A stretch of DNA of 64,000 nucleotides. Source: RSA11 sp036564135. Lineage in GTDB: Bacteria; Actinomycetota; Thermoleophilia; Solirubrobacterales; 70-9. The notes below the pieces were generated by a model. The model was not told the DNA's origin, ran no database searches, and saw only the letters and a program-made list of their open reading frames with translations. Where the stretch lies: positions 1 through 64,000 of the forward strand of contig DATCLC010000121.1 of assembly GCA_036564135.1 (NCBI GenBank), written 5' to 3'. The position numbers were made by a program, and so were the translations under genes. Positions 32,763 to 41,016 of this stretch are shown here, in pieces (the first letter of the stretch is position 1; every line of letters begins with the position of its first letter).

Positions 32763-33341
32763 TCAGCCGATCGGGACCGCGATCAGCTTCAGCCTGGCCA
32801 GCTGCCCCGAAGCGCTGCCGCTGCGGGCCTCCACCTGCAGCTCGCCGGGCTCGCTGAGGACGGCGATGCCGAGCAGCGAAACGCCCAGGTCCATCACGCC
32901 CGTGGCCGGCGGGTCGACCAGCTCGAAGTCGATCGCCGTGCCGTCCCGCATGAGCCGGAACTCGAAGGAGTCGTCGCCCAAGGTGGTGAGGGTGAGCTTC
33001 GCCATGACCGCGTAGCTGCCGGGCGCTACCTCGCGGGAGAGCACGATCTGGGTGTCGTCGGCCGTGAGGGTCGCGACCTGCGCCGTCTCGGTCAGCGCCC
33101 TCACCCTCGGGGCGACCGCGTCCGCAGCGAGGTGCCGTGTCCTGATCGCCCCCTTCGCCACGTGCTTGGCCTTGACCGCCTTCTTGGCAAGGTGCTTCGC
33201 CTTCACCGCCCCCTTGCGGATGTCGTTCGAGGCGACCGAGTTCTTCCCGGGAAGTGCGCCCGCCGCACCGCTCACGGCGAAGACCAGGGCGATCGTGGCG
33301 ATCACCGTGCCCGGCGAGGGGCGCCAGCGGATGAACTTCAC
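32763..33341 (-). CDS. Membrane-anchored secreted protein with K/A-rich repeats, tandem copy 1
   Basis: The protein is 192 aa from GTG 33341, chosen for the AAAGGAG site 7 bp upstream. The anchor GTVIATIALVFAVSGAAGAL is followed by GKNSV and five heptad-like repeats (IRKGAVKAKHLAKKAV, KAKHVAKGAIRTRHLAADAV). The C-terminal beta domain has PGSYAVMAKLTLTTLGDDSF, parallel to GRYAVIAKATVATTGDADYV in the neighbour. It is probably exported and anchored or released at the cell surface. Function unknown. Confidence 0.78.
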   Translation of the reverse strand: MKFIRWRPSPGTVIATIALVFAVSGAAGALPGKNSVASNDIRKGAVKAKHLAKKAVKAKHVAKGAIRTRHLAADAVAPRVRALTETAQVATLTADDTQIVLSREVAPGSYAVMAKLTLTTLGDDSFEFRLMRDGTAIDFELVDPPATGVMDLGVSLLGIAVLSEPGELQVEARSGSASGQLARLKLIAVPIG

Positions 33342-33464
33342 TCGCTTGCTCCTTTCGTCGGGTGTCACGCGCTCCGTGCGCGCGTGCTGTTGCGGAGCGC
33401 ATTCTCTCCGCGCACGCGGGCGGTAGCGCCGGTTCATGGCGCGCGCTTGGCGCGCGGTGGCGGG

Positions 33465-34469
33465 CTACTCGCCGAGCAGCGCCTCGCAGAACTGGCGCGG
33501 GTCGAACGGGCGCAGATCGTCGAGACCCTCCCCCACGCCGATCAGCTTCACGGGGATGCCGAGCTCGTGCGCGATCGCGATCGCAATGCCGCCCTTGGCC
33601 GTGCCGTCGAGCTTGGTCAGCACGACGCCCGTGACGTCGACGGCCTCCGCGAACGCCTGGGCCTGGCGCATCCCATTCTGGCCCGTGGTCGCGTCGATCA
33701 CGATCAGCGTCTCATGCGGTGCCCCCTCGAGGCGCTTGGCTGCCACCCGGCGCACCTTGGCGAGCTCCTCCATGAGGTTGCCGTGGGTGTGCAGGCGCCC
33801 GGCGGTGTCGGCGATCACGACGTCGACGCCGCGCGCCTCGGCGGCCGAGATCGCGTCGAACACCACCGCGCCCGGGTCGCCGCCCGGCTGGCCGCGGACG
33901 ATGTCGACACGCGCGCGATCCGCCCACGTCTCGAGCTGCTCGATCGCGGCGGCGCGGTAGGTGTCGGCGGCGGCGAGCAGCACGCTGCGCCCCATGCGCT
34001 CGCTGAGCAGGCGCCCGAGCTTGCCGATCGTCGTCGTCTTGCCGGTCCCGTTGACGCCGACGACCATCACGACCGACGGGCTACCCGTCAGGTTGATGCG
34101 CGGGTCCGCATCGGGCGTCGCGAACTCGGCGAGCAGCTCGATCAGGCGCTGGCGCGCGGGCTCGCCCCCCGCCACCGCGCCCGAGGCGACCTCGGCCTCG
34201 AGCTTGCCCACCACCGCGGCCGTCGTGGGCGCGCCGACGTCGGCGAGGATGAGCGCCTCCTCGAGCCGCTCGAAGGCCTCGGCGTCGAGGCGGTCGAACA
34301 GGCTCGCGCTGACCTCCGCGGTGAGCGCCTCGCGGCTGCGGGCGAGCGACTCGCGCAGCCGCCGGAAGAAGCCGCCGCGCCTGCGCTCCTCGTCCTCGCG
34401 CTCAGCCTCGGTGACGACGGCGCCTGCGCCGTCGCCGAAGTTGAATGCATCCTGCCAGTCGCGCGCCAT
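33465..34469 (-). CDS. ftsY: Signal recognition particle receptor FtsY
   Basis: The protein is 334 aa with a short A region, then an N domain and GTPase G domain: GVNGTGKTTTIGKLGRLL, DTAGRLHTHGNLMEEL, TKLDGTAKGGIAIAIA and the C-terminal GVGEGLDDLRPFDP. It docks Ffh-ribosome complexes at the membrane. It follows smc, 47 bp downstream, in the usual rnc-smc-ftsY order. Confidence 0.97.
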   Translation of the reverse strand: MARDWQDAFNFGDGAGAVVTEAEREDEERRRGGFFRRLRESLARSREALTAEVSASLFDRLDAEAFERLEEALILADVGAPTTAAVVGKLEAEVASGAVAGGEPARQRLIELLAEFATPDADPRINLTGSPSVVMVVGVNGTGKTTTIGKLGRLLSERMGRSVLLAAADTYRAAAIEQLETWADRARVDIVRGQPGGDPGAVVFDAISAAEARGVDVVIADTAGRLHTHGNLMEELAKVRRVAAKRLEGAPHETLIVIDATTGQNGMRQAQAFAEAVDVTGVVLTKLDGTAKGGIAIAIAHELGIPVKLIGVGEGLDDLRPFDPRQFCEALLGE

Positions 34470-34516
34470 CGCGCGCGGAGGCTAGCGGGTGCGCGCCGCC
34501 AGGCGGGGCGGGCGGC

Positions 34517-36907
34517 TTACGCGGCCGCCTCGGCGGCGCCCAGCGCGGGCTGCTCGGCGCGCGGCATCTTGCGCGAGACGACCTTGGTGATCCCGCCCTT
34601 CCCCATCGAGACGCCGTACAGCACGTCCGCGGCGTCCATCGTGCGCTTCTGGTGGGTGACGATGATGAACTGCGCCCGGTCCGCGAAGCGGCGGACGAGC
34701 TGCAGGAAGCGGTCGATGTTCGTGTCGTCGAGGGCCGCCTCGACCTCGTCGAGGATGTAGAAGGGTGACGGCCGCGCCATGAACACGGAGAAGACGAACG
34801 CGAGCGCGACCAGGGACTTCTCGCCGCCGGACATCAGCTGCAGCCGCCGCATCGCCTTGCCCGCCGGCGTCACCTCGATCTCGATGCCGGGCGCCTCGTC
34901 CTCGGCACGCTCGGGATCGTCTGGGTCCTCGCCGCCCTCCTGACCGCCGCCTGAATCAGGCGCATCGCCGTCCGCGGACGCCTTCGCCTCCGCCTCCGCG
35001 CCACCCAGCACCGGCCGCGGGCCGCGCTCGCTGACGAGCCTCAGGCGGCCGCGCCCGCCCGGGAACAGGTGCGCGATCAGCTCCTCGAAGTTCTTGCTGG
35101 TCGCCTCGAAGGTCTCCTCGAAGGCGGCTTTGATCTTCTGGTCGGTCTCCCGGATCAGCCCCTGGAGCTCGCGCATCGCCGTCTCGAGGTCCTCGCGCTG
35201 CTCCTCGAGCTCGCGAACGTACTCGAGCGCCTCCTCGTACTCGCGCTGCGCGAGCGGGTTGACCGGGCCGAGCGCCTCGCGCCGGCGCGCCAGACGCTCG
35301 AGCTTGCGCTCGATCTCCGTGCGCTCCTCGTCGCTGAGCGGCTCGGTGGAGGGCTCGATCTCGCGGCCCAGGGCCTTCGAGATCCGCTCGAGCTCGGCGC
35401 GCGCCTCGTCGCGGCGGTCCCGCAGATGCGCGACGCGGACCTCCGCCTGCGTGACGGCCTCGCCCGCCTGGCGCAGCCGCGCCTGGATCTCGGCCTCCTC
35501 GCGCGAGCAGGCCCGCAGGGCCTCGGCGACGTCGTCGCCGCTGCCCTTGTCGAGCATCGCCCGCTCGAGCGCGGCGGCGCGCTCCCCGGTCGCGTCGCGG
35601 ACGTCCGCGGCGGCCTCGCAGAGCTCGGCGAGCTTCGCCAGGAGCTCGGTCTCGACCGCGATGCGCCGCTCCAGCGAGTCCTGGCGGCGGCGCCCGAGCA
35701 GGTCCTCCACCCGGCGCGCGGTGCGCGCGGCGAGCTCGAGCGAGTCGCGGGCGCGGCCCACCTCGGTCGCCTTCTCGGACTCGTTGGGCGCGGCCTTCGC
35801 CGCCGCCAGCGCCTCGCGCGCGGCCTCGGTGGCCTGCGCGGCGCGCTCGAGCCCGACGTCGACGGGGTCGCCTCCCGCGCGGTCGGCCTCGGCCTTGAGC
35901 TCGGCAGCGAGTTGCCCGAGCACGGCCCGCCGGCGGTCGAGGTCGGCCTGCAGCTCCGCCCGGCGCGCGGCGAGCGCGTCGGTGCGCGCCGCGAGGCGCT
36001 CGTTCGCCGCGCGGATGCCGCTCAGCCTGCCCCATGCCTCGGTGCGCTCGCGGTCGCGCTCGGCGAGCTGCTCCTCGATCCCGGCCCGGCGCTTGGCGAC
36101 CTCCGCGAGCTGTGCATCGATCTGGTCGCGCAGGTCGCGCGCCTCGGCGGCGCGCCGCTCGGCCGCGGCGAGCTCGTCCTCGTGCGCGCCCGCCTCGACG
36201 GCCAAGAGCCGTGCGCGCAACTCGTTCGACTCGCGCTCGAGCCGCGCGTGGATGTCCGCCGCCTGCGCCTGCTGCTTGAGGGGCCGCAGGCGCCGGCGGG
36301 CCTCGCGCTCGACGTCGAGGGCGCGGTCGAGGTTCTCCTGGGTGCGCTCCAGGCGGAGCTGGGCCCGGCGCCGGCGCTTGCGGTGCTTGCCGAGGCCGGC
36401 GGCCTCCTCCACCAGAAGTCGCCGCTGCCGCGGCTTGGAGTGAACGATCTCCTCGACGCGCCCCTGGCTGATCACCGAGTGCATCTCGCCGCCCAGGTTT
36501 GCGTCGGAGAGCGTCTCGACGATGTCGGTCAGGCGGCAGCGCGCCCCGTTCAGCCGGTACTCGCCCTCGCCGCTGCGGTCGAGACGGCGACGGATGGCGA
36601 TCTCCGAGAACTCGGCCACAGCCGAGTCCGCCTCGGGGTCGACCGGGACGTCGGAGAGGACGACTTCGACCTCGGCGTAGCGGCTCGGGCCGACCCCCTC
36701 GCCGCCCGCGTAGATCATGTCCTGCATCGACTGCCCCCGGACCGACAATGGGCTCTGCTCGCCCAGCGCCCAGAGCACGGCGTCGGTGATGTTCGACTTG
36801 CCGCAGCCGTTCGGGCCGACGATCACCGAGACACCCGGCGAGAACTCAAGCCGGGTGCGTTCGGGGAAGGACTTGAAGCCCTTGATGGTGATCGAGCTCA
36901 GATGCAT
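34517..36907 (-). CDS. smc: SMC-type chromosome segregation ATPase, short form lacking the hinge
   Basis: The protein is 796 aa; canonical bacterial SMC is about 1,150-1,200. The N-head starts MHLSSITIKGFKSFPERTRL with Walker A GPNGCGKS (31-38) and QGRVEEI (148-154). The C-head has the signature LMSGGEKSLVALAF (691-704) and Walker B YILDEVEAALDD (717-728). Residues about 165-600 are heptad-type coiled coil with only a short break near 343-352 (DRAGGDPVDV). No globular Gly-rich hinge domain is present. An acidic insert (about 636-672) interrupts the C-head. The frame is intact. It lies in the normal smc slot between rnc and ftsY. Confidence 0.93.
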   Translation of the reverse strand: MHLSSITIKGFKSFPERTRLEFSPGVSVIVGPNGCGKSNITDAVLWALGEQSPLSVRGQSMQDMIYAGGEGVGPSRYAEVEVVLSDVPVDPEADSAVAEFSEIAIRRRLDRSGEGEYRLNGARCRLTDIVETLSDANLGGEMHSVISQGRVEEIVHSKPRQRRLLVEEAAGLGKHRKRRRRAQLRLERTQENLDRALDVEREARRRLRPLKQQAQAADIHARLERESNELRARLLAVEAGAHEDELAAAERRAAEARDLRDQIDAQLAEVAKRRAGIEEQLAERDRERTEAWGRLSGIRAANERLAARTDALAARRAELQADLDRRRAVLGQLAAELKAEADRAGGDPVDVGLERAAQATEAAREALAAAKAAPNESEKATEVGRARDSLELAARTARRVEDLLGRRRQDSLERRIAVETELLAKLAELCEAAADVRDATGERAAALERAMLDKGSGDDVAEALRACSREEAEIQARLRQAGEAVTQAEVRVAHLRDRRDEARAELERISKALGREIEPSTEPLSDEERTEIERKLERLARRREALGPVNPLAQREYEEALEYVRELEEQREDLETAMRELQGLIRETDQKIKAAFEETFEATSKNFEELIAHLFPGGRGRLRLVSERGPRPVLGGAEAEAKASADGDAPDSGGGQEGGEDPDDPERAEDEAPGIEIEVTPAGKAMRRLQLMSGGEKSLVALAFVFSVFMARPSPFYILDEVEAALDDTNIDRFLQLVRRFADRAQFIIVTHQKRTMDAADVLYGVSMGKGGITKVVSRKMPRAEQPALGAAEAAA

Positions 36908-36957
36908 GCGCGCGTTGGCCTTAAGGCTCCCGATCCGGTCGGACGGACCGCCGGGCG

Positions 36958-37692
36958 CTAGTCCCCAAGCCGGTCGAGAGCCTCCGCCGCGGCCGCCTGC
37001 TCGGCCGCCTTCTTGGAGCGCCCGGTGCCCTTGCCGATCACCCGGCCGCCCACGGTCGCGGAGACCTCGAAGCGCCGGTCGTGAGGCGGGCCGTCCTCGC
37101 CCGTCACCTCGTAGCGTACGCGGTCGCCGTTGCGCGCCAGGCGCTCCTGGAGCGCCGACTTGAAGTCGATCAGGGTCTCCGAGGCGAGCTCCACCTGGGC
37201 CGCGAACGCCGCCACCGTCGCGGGCAGCGTGGCCTCGAACCCGTGGTGAAGGAAGCACGCGCCGATCACGGCCTCGCAGATCGAGGCGAGCGCGCGCTCG
37301 CTCTCGAGCAGCGCGTCGGAGCCGATCCCGCCGTCCGCGTGCTCGGGCTCGACCGCGCGCACCAGGTCGGGCAGACCCAGCTCGTGGGCCACCTGTGCGC
37401 AGGCGCGGCCGCTCACCGCCTGGCCGTGGACCTTGGTGAGCCGGCCGATGTCGGCGCGCGGGAAACGCATGAACAGGTGCTCGGCGATCGCGAGGCCGAG
37501 CACGCTGTCGCCCAGGAACGCGAGCCGGCCGTAGGAGTCGGCGCGGTGCTCGACCCAGGAGGAGTGGCTGAGCGCCTTGCGGCGCAGGTCCTCGGGCAGC
37601 GCGTCGATCAGTTCACGGAGGGCCCTCGGTCCGTCCTTCGGACGGCGCTTCAGCAGCCTGCCGCGTGCGATCGCGCGTATGCCCCGGGCCAT
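36958..37692 (-). CDS. rnc: Ribonuclease III homologue with substituted catalytic residues
   Basis: The protein is 244 aa with a normal two-domain plan: RNase III domain about 25-165, dsRBD about 175-243 (DFKSALQERLARNGD, GKGTGRSKKAAEQAAAAEAL). The signature helix reads YGRLAFLGDSVL (54-65) where active enzymes read NERLEFLGDAVL: the catalytic Glu is Ala58, while Asp62 remains. The second metal-binding helix reads ALASICEAVIGA where active enzymes have LLADxFEAxIGA: Asp is replaced by Ser137, while Glu140 remains. Two of four catalytic carboxylates are therefore lost. It occupies the standard acpP-rnc-smc position. Confidence 0.93.
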   Translation of the reverse strand: MARGIRAIARGRLLKRRPKDGPRALRELIDALPEDLRRKALSHSSWVEHRADSYGRLAFLGDSVLGLAIAEHLFMRFPRADIGRLTKVHGQAVSGRACAQVAHELGLPDLVRAVEPEHADGGIGSDALLESERALASICEAVIGACFLHHGFEATLPATVAAFAAQVELASETLIDFKSALQERLARNGDRVRYEVTGEDGPPHDRRFEVSATVGGRVIGKGTGRSKKAAEQAAAAEALDRLGD

Positions 37693-37697
37693 CTACC

Positions 37698-37997
37698 TCA
37701 TCCGGCGGGAAGGCGGGCGATCACGAAGTCGACGGCGTCACCGACGGTGCGGATCTCCGCCGCCTCCTCCTCGCTCATCTTCACCCCGTACGTGTCCTCC
37801 AACTCCATGACGAGCTCGTACAGATCCAGCGAGTCGGCATCCAGGTCCTTCCGGATGTCCGTCTCCAAGGTGATCCGCTCGAGCGGGATGCGCAGCTCCT
37901 CGCTCAGATGGCCGCGCACCTTGGCGACGACCTCGTCGCGATCGAGCTGGCCGGGGTCCCCTGCCCCTTGATGGTTGGTCTCGGCCGTACCGCTCAT
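37698..37997 (-). CDS. acpP: Acyl carrier protein
   Basis: The protein is 99 aa, about 20 longer than usual through an N-terminal extension. The phosphopantetheine Ser is in DLDADSLDLYELVMELED. It carries acyl chains in fatty-acid synthesis and supplies PlsX, encoded just upstream (13 bp). The gap to rnc is 5 bp. Confidence 0.95.
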   Translation of the reverse strand: MSGTAETNHQGAGDPGQLDRDEVVAKVRGHLSEELRIPLERITLETDIRKDLDADSLDLYELVMELEDTYGVKMSEEEAAEIRTVGDAVDFVIARLPAG

Positions 37998-38010
37998 CTG
38001 CCTTTTCCTA

Positions 38011-39042
38011 TCACGTCGGCTCCCCGCGCATGGCCCCCGCCTCCTCGAGGAGCGCCGCCGTGCGCTCCACCGCGCGTTCGCGCACCGCGCGCGCGGCGAG
38101 CCTCACGGCATTGGCGATCCCGTCGGCGCCGGAGCTGCCGTGGCCGACGACAGTAACCCCGCGCAGGCCCAAAAGGATCGCTCCGCCGGTGTTGTCGGGG
38201 TTCATCTGGCGCCGCAGGCCGCCGAGCGCGGGCCGCAGGAGCAGCCCGCCCAGCATCGCCATCGGGTTCGAGCGCGCCGCTTCCCCGACCGCGGTCGCGA
38301 CCGCTTTCGCCGTACCTTCAAGCGTCTTGAGCGTCACGTTGCCGGTGAAGCCGTCGGTGACGACCACGTCGGCGGCCCCGGTGAGCAGATCGCGCCCCTC
38401 GACGTTGCCGACGAAGTTCAGGTGCCCCGTCCCGGCGAGCTCGGCGTGCGCCTCGACGACGCTCTGGGTGCCCTTCGTCGACTCCTCGCCGACCGACAGC
38501 AGCGCCACGCGCGGCTCGTCCACGCCCAGTACGGCGCGGCTGAAGGCGGCGCCCATGAACGCGAACTGGACGAGGTCGTGCGGGCGCGCCTCGGCGTTCG
38601 CGCCCACGTCGAGCAGGACGGTGGGCGGTCCGTCGCGATTCGGGACCGAGAGCTGGAGCGCGAGCGCGGGCCGGCGCACGCCCGAGATCCGGCGCAGCGC
38701 GAACAGCCCCGCGGTCATCGTCGCGCCGGTGGGCCCGGCGCTCACCAAGGCGTCGGCGTTGCCCTCGGCGACGTCGGCGGCCGCGCGCACGATCGACGCG
38801 TCGGCCTTGCGGCGCACCGCGGCGACGGGCTCCTCGTCGTTGGTGATCTCGTCGGGGGCCTCGATGACCTCGACGTTGGGGAGCTCGGCGAGCTCAGCGA
38901 GCGCGCCTGGGTCGCCGAACACGCGCAGCGCGATGCCGTCGGCGGCGGCCTTGCGCGCACCGGCGATCAGCGTGGCGGTGCCGCGCTCCACCCCCCTTCC
39001 GTCGAGCGCGACCGTGACGGCCGCACCCGCGGGCTCGGTCAA
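38011..39042 (-). CDS. plsX: Phosphate acyltransferase PlsX
   Basis: The protein is 343 aa with a TTG start at 39042. Family motifs are VTVALDGRGVERG, VSAGPTGATMTAGLFALRR, GEESTKGTQSV, FVGNVEGRDLLTGAADVVVTD and GFTGNVTLKTLEG. It makes acyl-phosphate from acyl-ACP for phospholipid synthesis. It follows rpmF by 3 bp, in the conserved rpmF-plsX-acpP order. Confidence 0.95.
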   Translation of the reverse strand: MTEPAGAAVTVALDGRGVERGTATLIAGARKAAADGIALRVFGDPGALAELAELPNVEVIEAPDEITNDEEPVAAVRRKADASIVRAAADVAEGNADALVSAGPTGATMTAGLFALRRISGVRRPALALQLSVPNRDGPPTVLLDVGANAEARPHDLVQFAFMGAAFSRAVLGVDEPRVALLSVGEESTKGTQSVVEAHAELAGTGHLNFVGNVEGRDLLTGAADVVVTDGFTGNVTLKTLEGTAKAVATAVGEAARSNPMAMLGGLLLRPALGGLRRQMNPDNTGGAILLGLRGVTVVGHGSSGADGIANAVRLAARAVRERAVERTAALLEEAGAMRGEPT

Positions 39043-39045
39043 GGG

Positions 39046-39267
39046 TTAGCCCTCCGCGCCCGCCGAACCGCCCCCGGCCGGCTGCTCGGCGATCTCGTGC
39101 GAGATCACCTCGCGGCCCGCGTACGTCCCGCAGACGGGGCACACGCGGTGGGGCAGGCGCGGGGAGTGACAGCGCGGGCAGCTGTTCAGCCGCGGCGCGC
39201 TGATCTTGTGCGTGGCGCGGCGCTTGTCGCGCCGAGCTTTCGATGTCCTCTTCTTCGGGACGGCCAT
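39046..39267 (-). CDS. rpmF: 50S ribosomal protein L32
   Basis: The protein is 73 aa from ATG 39267 (MAVPKKRTSKARRDKRRATH). The zinc-ribbon Cys pairs CPRC and CPVC are both present, so this is the zinc-dependent form. A short Gly/Ala tail extends it beyond the usual 57-60 residues. Confidence 0.95.
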   Translation of the reverse strand: MAVPKKRTSKARRDKRRATHKISAPRLNSCPRCHSPRLPHRVCPVCGTYAGREVISHEIAEQPAGGGSAGAEG

Positions 39268-39281
39268 TCGGGGGCGAGAGG

Positions 39282-39893
39282 TTAGCGGCTCGCGGCGCCG
39301 CGCTCCGGAAGCACGCCCTCCCAGATCCCGACGAGGGCGTTCACGAGCTGCTCGTCCGACAGCGCGTTGCCGTTGGTCACGTGCTGGTAACAGGCGCGCT
39401 CCGTCATCCAGACGAGCGCGAACGCCATGCCCGCGGCGGCGGCGGGATCGACACCGTCGCGGCGCAGGCGCTCCTCGGTGGCCTCGACGAAGCGGCCGAC
39501 GAGCCCGCGCCAGAACTCCGCCATGCCCTGGTCGTACGTGGAGGTCTCGACCACGGCGCGCAAGAGGTCGGCGTGGCGGCGGAAGGTGGCGAGGATCGAC
39601 TCGGTCACGGGGCGCAGCTCGGCGCGCGCATCCGCGGCCGCCCACCAGCGCTCCGCGATCCCGTAGAGCTCCTCCGCGACCGTCTCGGTGAGGCGCTGCA
39701 GAAGCTCGCGCTTGTCGCGGAAGTACAGGTAGAACGCCGTGCGCGAGCGCCCGGCGGCCGCGGCGATGCGCTCGACGGAGAGCTCCGCGTAGGCGTTGCC
39801 CTGGGCGAGCAGGCCCTCCGTCGCGGTCATGATCTGGGCCTCGGCCTCGCGGCGGCGCGCCTCGGACAGCTCGGCCTTCGTGACCGGGTTCAC
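39282..39893 (-). CDS. TetR-family transcriptional regulator
   Basis: The protein is 203 aa from GTG 39893. The HTH is ELSVERIAAAAGRSRTAFYL with YFRDKRELLQRL after it, the standard TetR layout. The ligand domain is helical (about 60-203) and carries WMTERACYQHV, seen in regulators with large hydrophobic ligands. It sits between yceD and rpmF, which are normally adjacent, with a 14-bp gap to rpmF. It may regulate lipid genes in this operon, but this is inference. Confidence 0.85.
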   Translation of the reverse strand: MNPVTKAELSEARRREAEAQIMTATEGLLAQGNAYAELSVERIAAAAGRSRTAFYLYFRDKRELLQRLTETVAEELYGIAERWWAAADARAELRPVTESILATFRRHADLLRAVVETSTYDQGMAEFWRGLVGRFVEATEERLRRDGVDPAAAAGMAFALVWMTERACYQHVTNGNALSDEQLVNALVGIWEGVLPERGAASR

Positions 39894-39918
39894 GCTCGGA
39901 TCGTAGGGCTCGACGCGG

Positions 39919-40443
39919 TCAGTCGAACCGCAGCTCGCGGAGCTTGGCCCAGCGCGGGTCCAGCTCTTCCTCGTGCTTATGGGTGGCGGGGTCGACCTCG
40001 TTGAGGGACACGCCGCACACCGGACAGAGCCCCACGCAGTCGGGCCTGCAGAGCAGCGTCTGGGGCAGCGACAGGGCGATCGCGTCATGCGCCCAGGCGC
40101 GCACGTCGAGGACGCCGTGGTCCACGTACGGACTGGTGAGCTCCTCGTCTGCGGCGCCGGGCTGGTCGATCTCGCGGGCGTCGACCGCGACCGCGAAGCT
40201 CGAGGCCTCGAGGCAGCGCATACAGGGGCCCTCGAGCTTGCTCGCGAAGGTCAGGTGCAGCGCGTGGCCCGCGCTCGTGCGCGAGACCTCGAGCCGCGCC
40301 GCGATCGTGCCCGTCTCGACCCCGTAGGTTTGACCGCCGAGCTCGAGGTCGTCGGGCCGCACCTCGACGTCGAGGCGACGGCCCTGACCCGGCTTCAGGG
40401 CGAGCCCATCAAGATCGATCGTGTTCAATGCGCCCGCCACCAT
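39919..40443 (-). CDS. DUF177 / YceD family protein
   Basis: The protein is 174 aa from ATG 40443. The family features are CMRCLEASSFAVAVDAREID and a C-terminal metal motif CRPDCVGLCPVCGVSLN. YceD-type proteins are linked to 23S rRNA metabolism and almost always precede rpmF. Here a TetR gene intervenes. Its start is only 21 bp from the divergent methyltransferase start at 40465. Confidence 0.9.
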   Translation of the reverse strand: MVAGALNTIDLDGLALKPGQGRRLDVEVRPDDLELGGQTYGVETGTIAARLEVSRTSAGHALHLTFASKLEGPCMRCLEASSFAVAVDAREIDQPGAADEELTSPYVDHGVLDVRAWAHDAIALSLPQTLLCRPDCVGLCPVCGVSLNEVDPATHKHEEELDPRWAKLRELRFD

Positions 40444-40464
40444 CTCGACTGTAGCGAGTGAGAC

Positions 40465-41016
40465 TTGAACCGACCGCTTCACTGGAACCCGGAGACCTAT
40501 CTCGACGAGATCCGCGCTGAGATCCCGCGCTACGACGAGCTGCAGCAGGCGGCGATCGACGCGATCCCGTTCCCGCCCGAGCGCGTGCTCGAGCTGGGCT
40601 TCGGCACGGCGGAGACCACGCGGCGGATCTGGGAGCGCTACCCCAACTGCCGGATCTCGGGGCTGGATGCAAGCCCCGAGATGGTCTTCCACGCGCGCCA
40701 GCTCGGCTGGGAGGAGATGCGGCTCGGCCGGATCGAGGACCCGCTGCCCGACGGGCCGTGGGACCTCGTGATCTCGGTCCTCACCATCCACGAACTCGAC
40801 GACGAGCGCAAGCGCGACCTCTTCCGCCGCGTGCGCGAGCAGTCGCGCTCGCTCGTGATCGGCGACATCGTGGCCGTGCCGCCCGAGCGCCGCGTCGCCC
40901 CGCTTACCGAGGGCGTCGACATGCCGGCGGCGGCACGCGACCTCGCCGCCTGGTGCGACGGTGAGGTGGTCTGGGAGGCCGACGACCTCGCGGTCGTCCG
41001 CGCTACCTACGGCTGA
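40465..41016 (+). CDS. Class I SAM-dependent methyltransferase
   Basis: The protein is 183 aa with a TTG start at 40465; the previous in-frame codon is a stop. The SAM-binding motif I is VLELGFGTAETTRRIWE, motif II GLDASPEMVFHARQ, and motif IV PWDLVISVLTIHEL. It is a small-molecule-type methyltransferase of unknown substrate. It is divergent from yceD with only 21 bp between starts and ends exactly where the SepIVA-like gene stops (41016/41017). Confidence 0.8.
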   Translation: MNRPLHWNPETYLDEIRAEIPRYDELQQAAIDAIPFPPERVLELGFGTAETTRRIWERYPNCRISGLDASPEMVFHARQLGWEEMRLGRIEDPLPDGPWDLVISVLTIHELDDERKRDLFRRVREQSRSLVIGDIVAVPPERRVAPLTEGVDMPAAARDLAAWCDGEVVWEADDLAVVRATYG

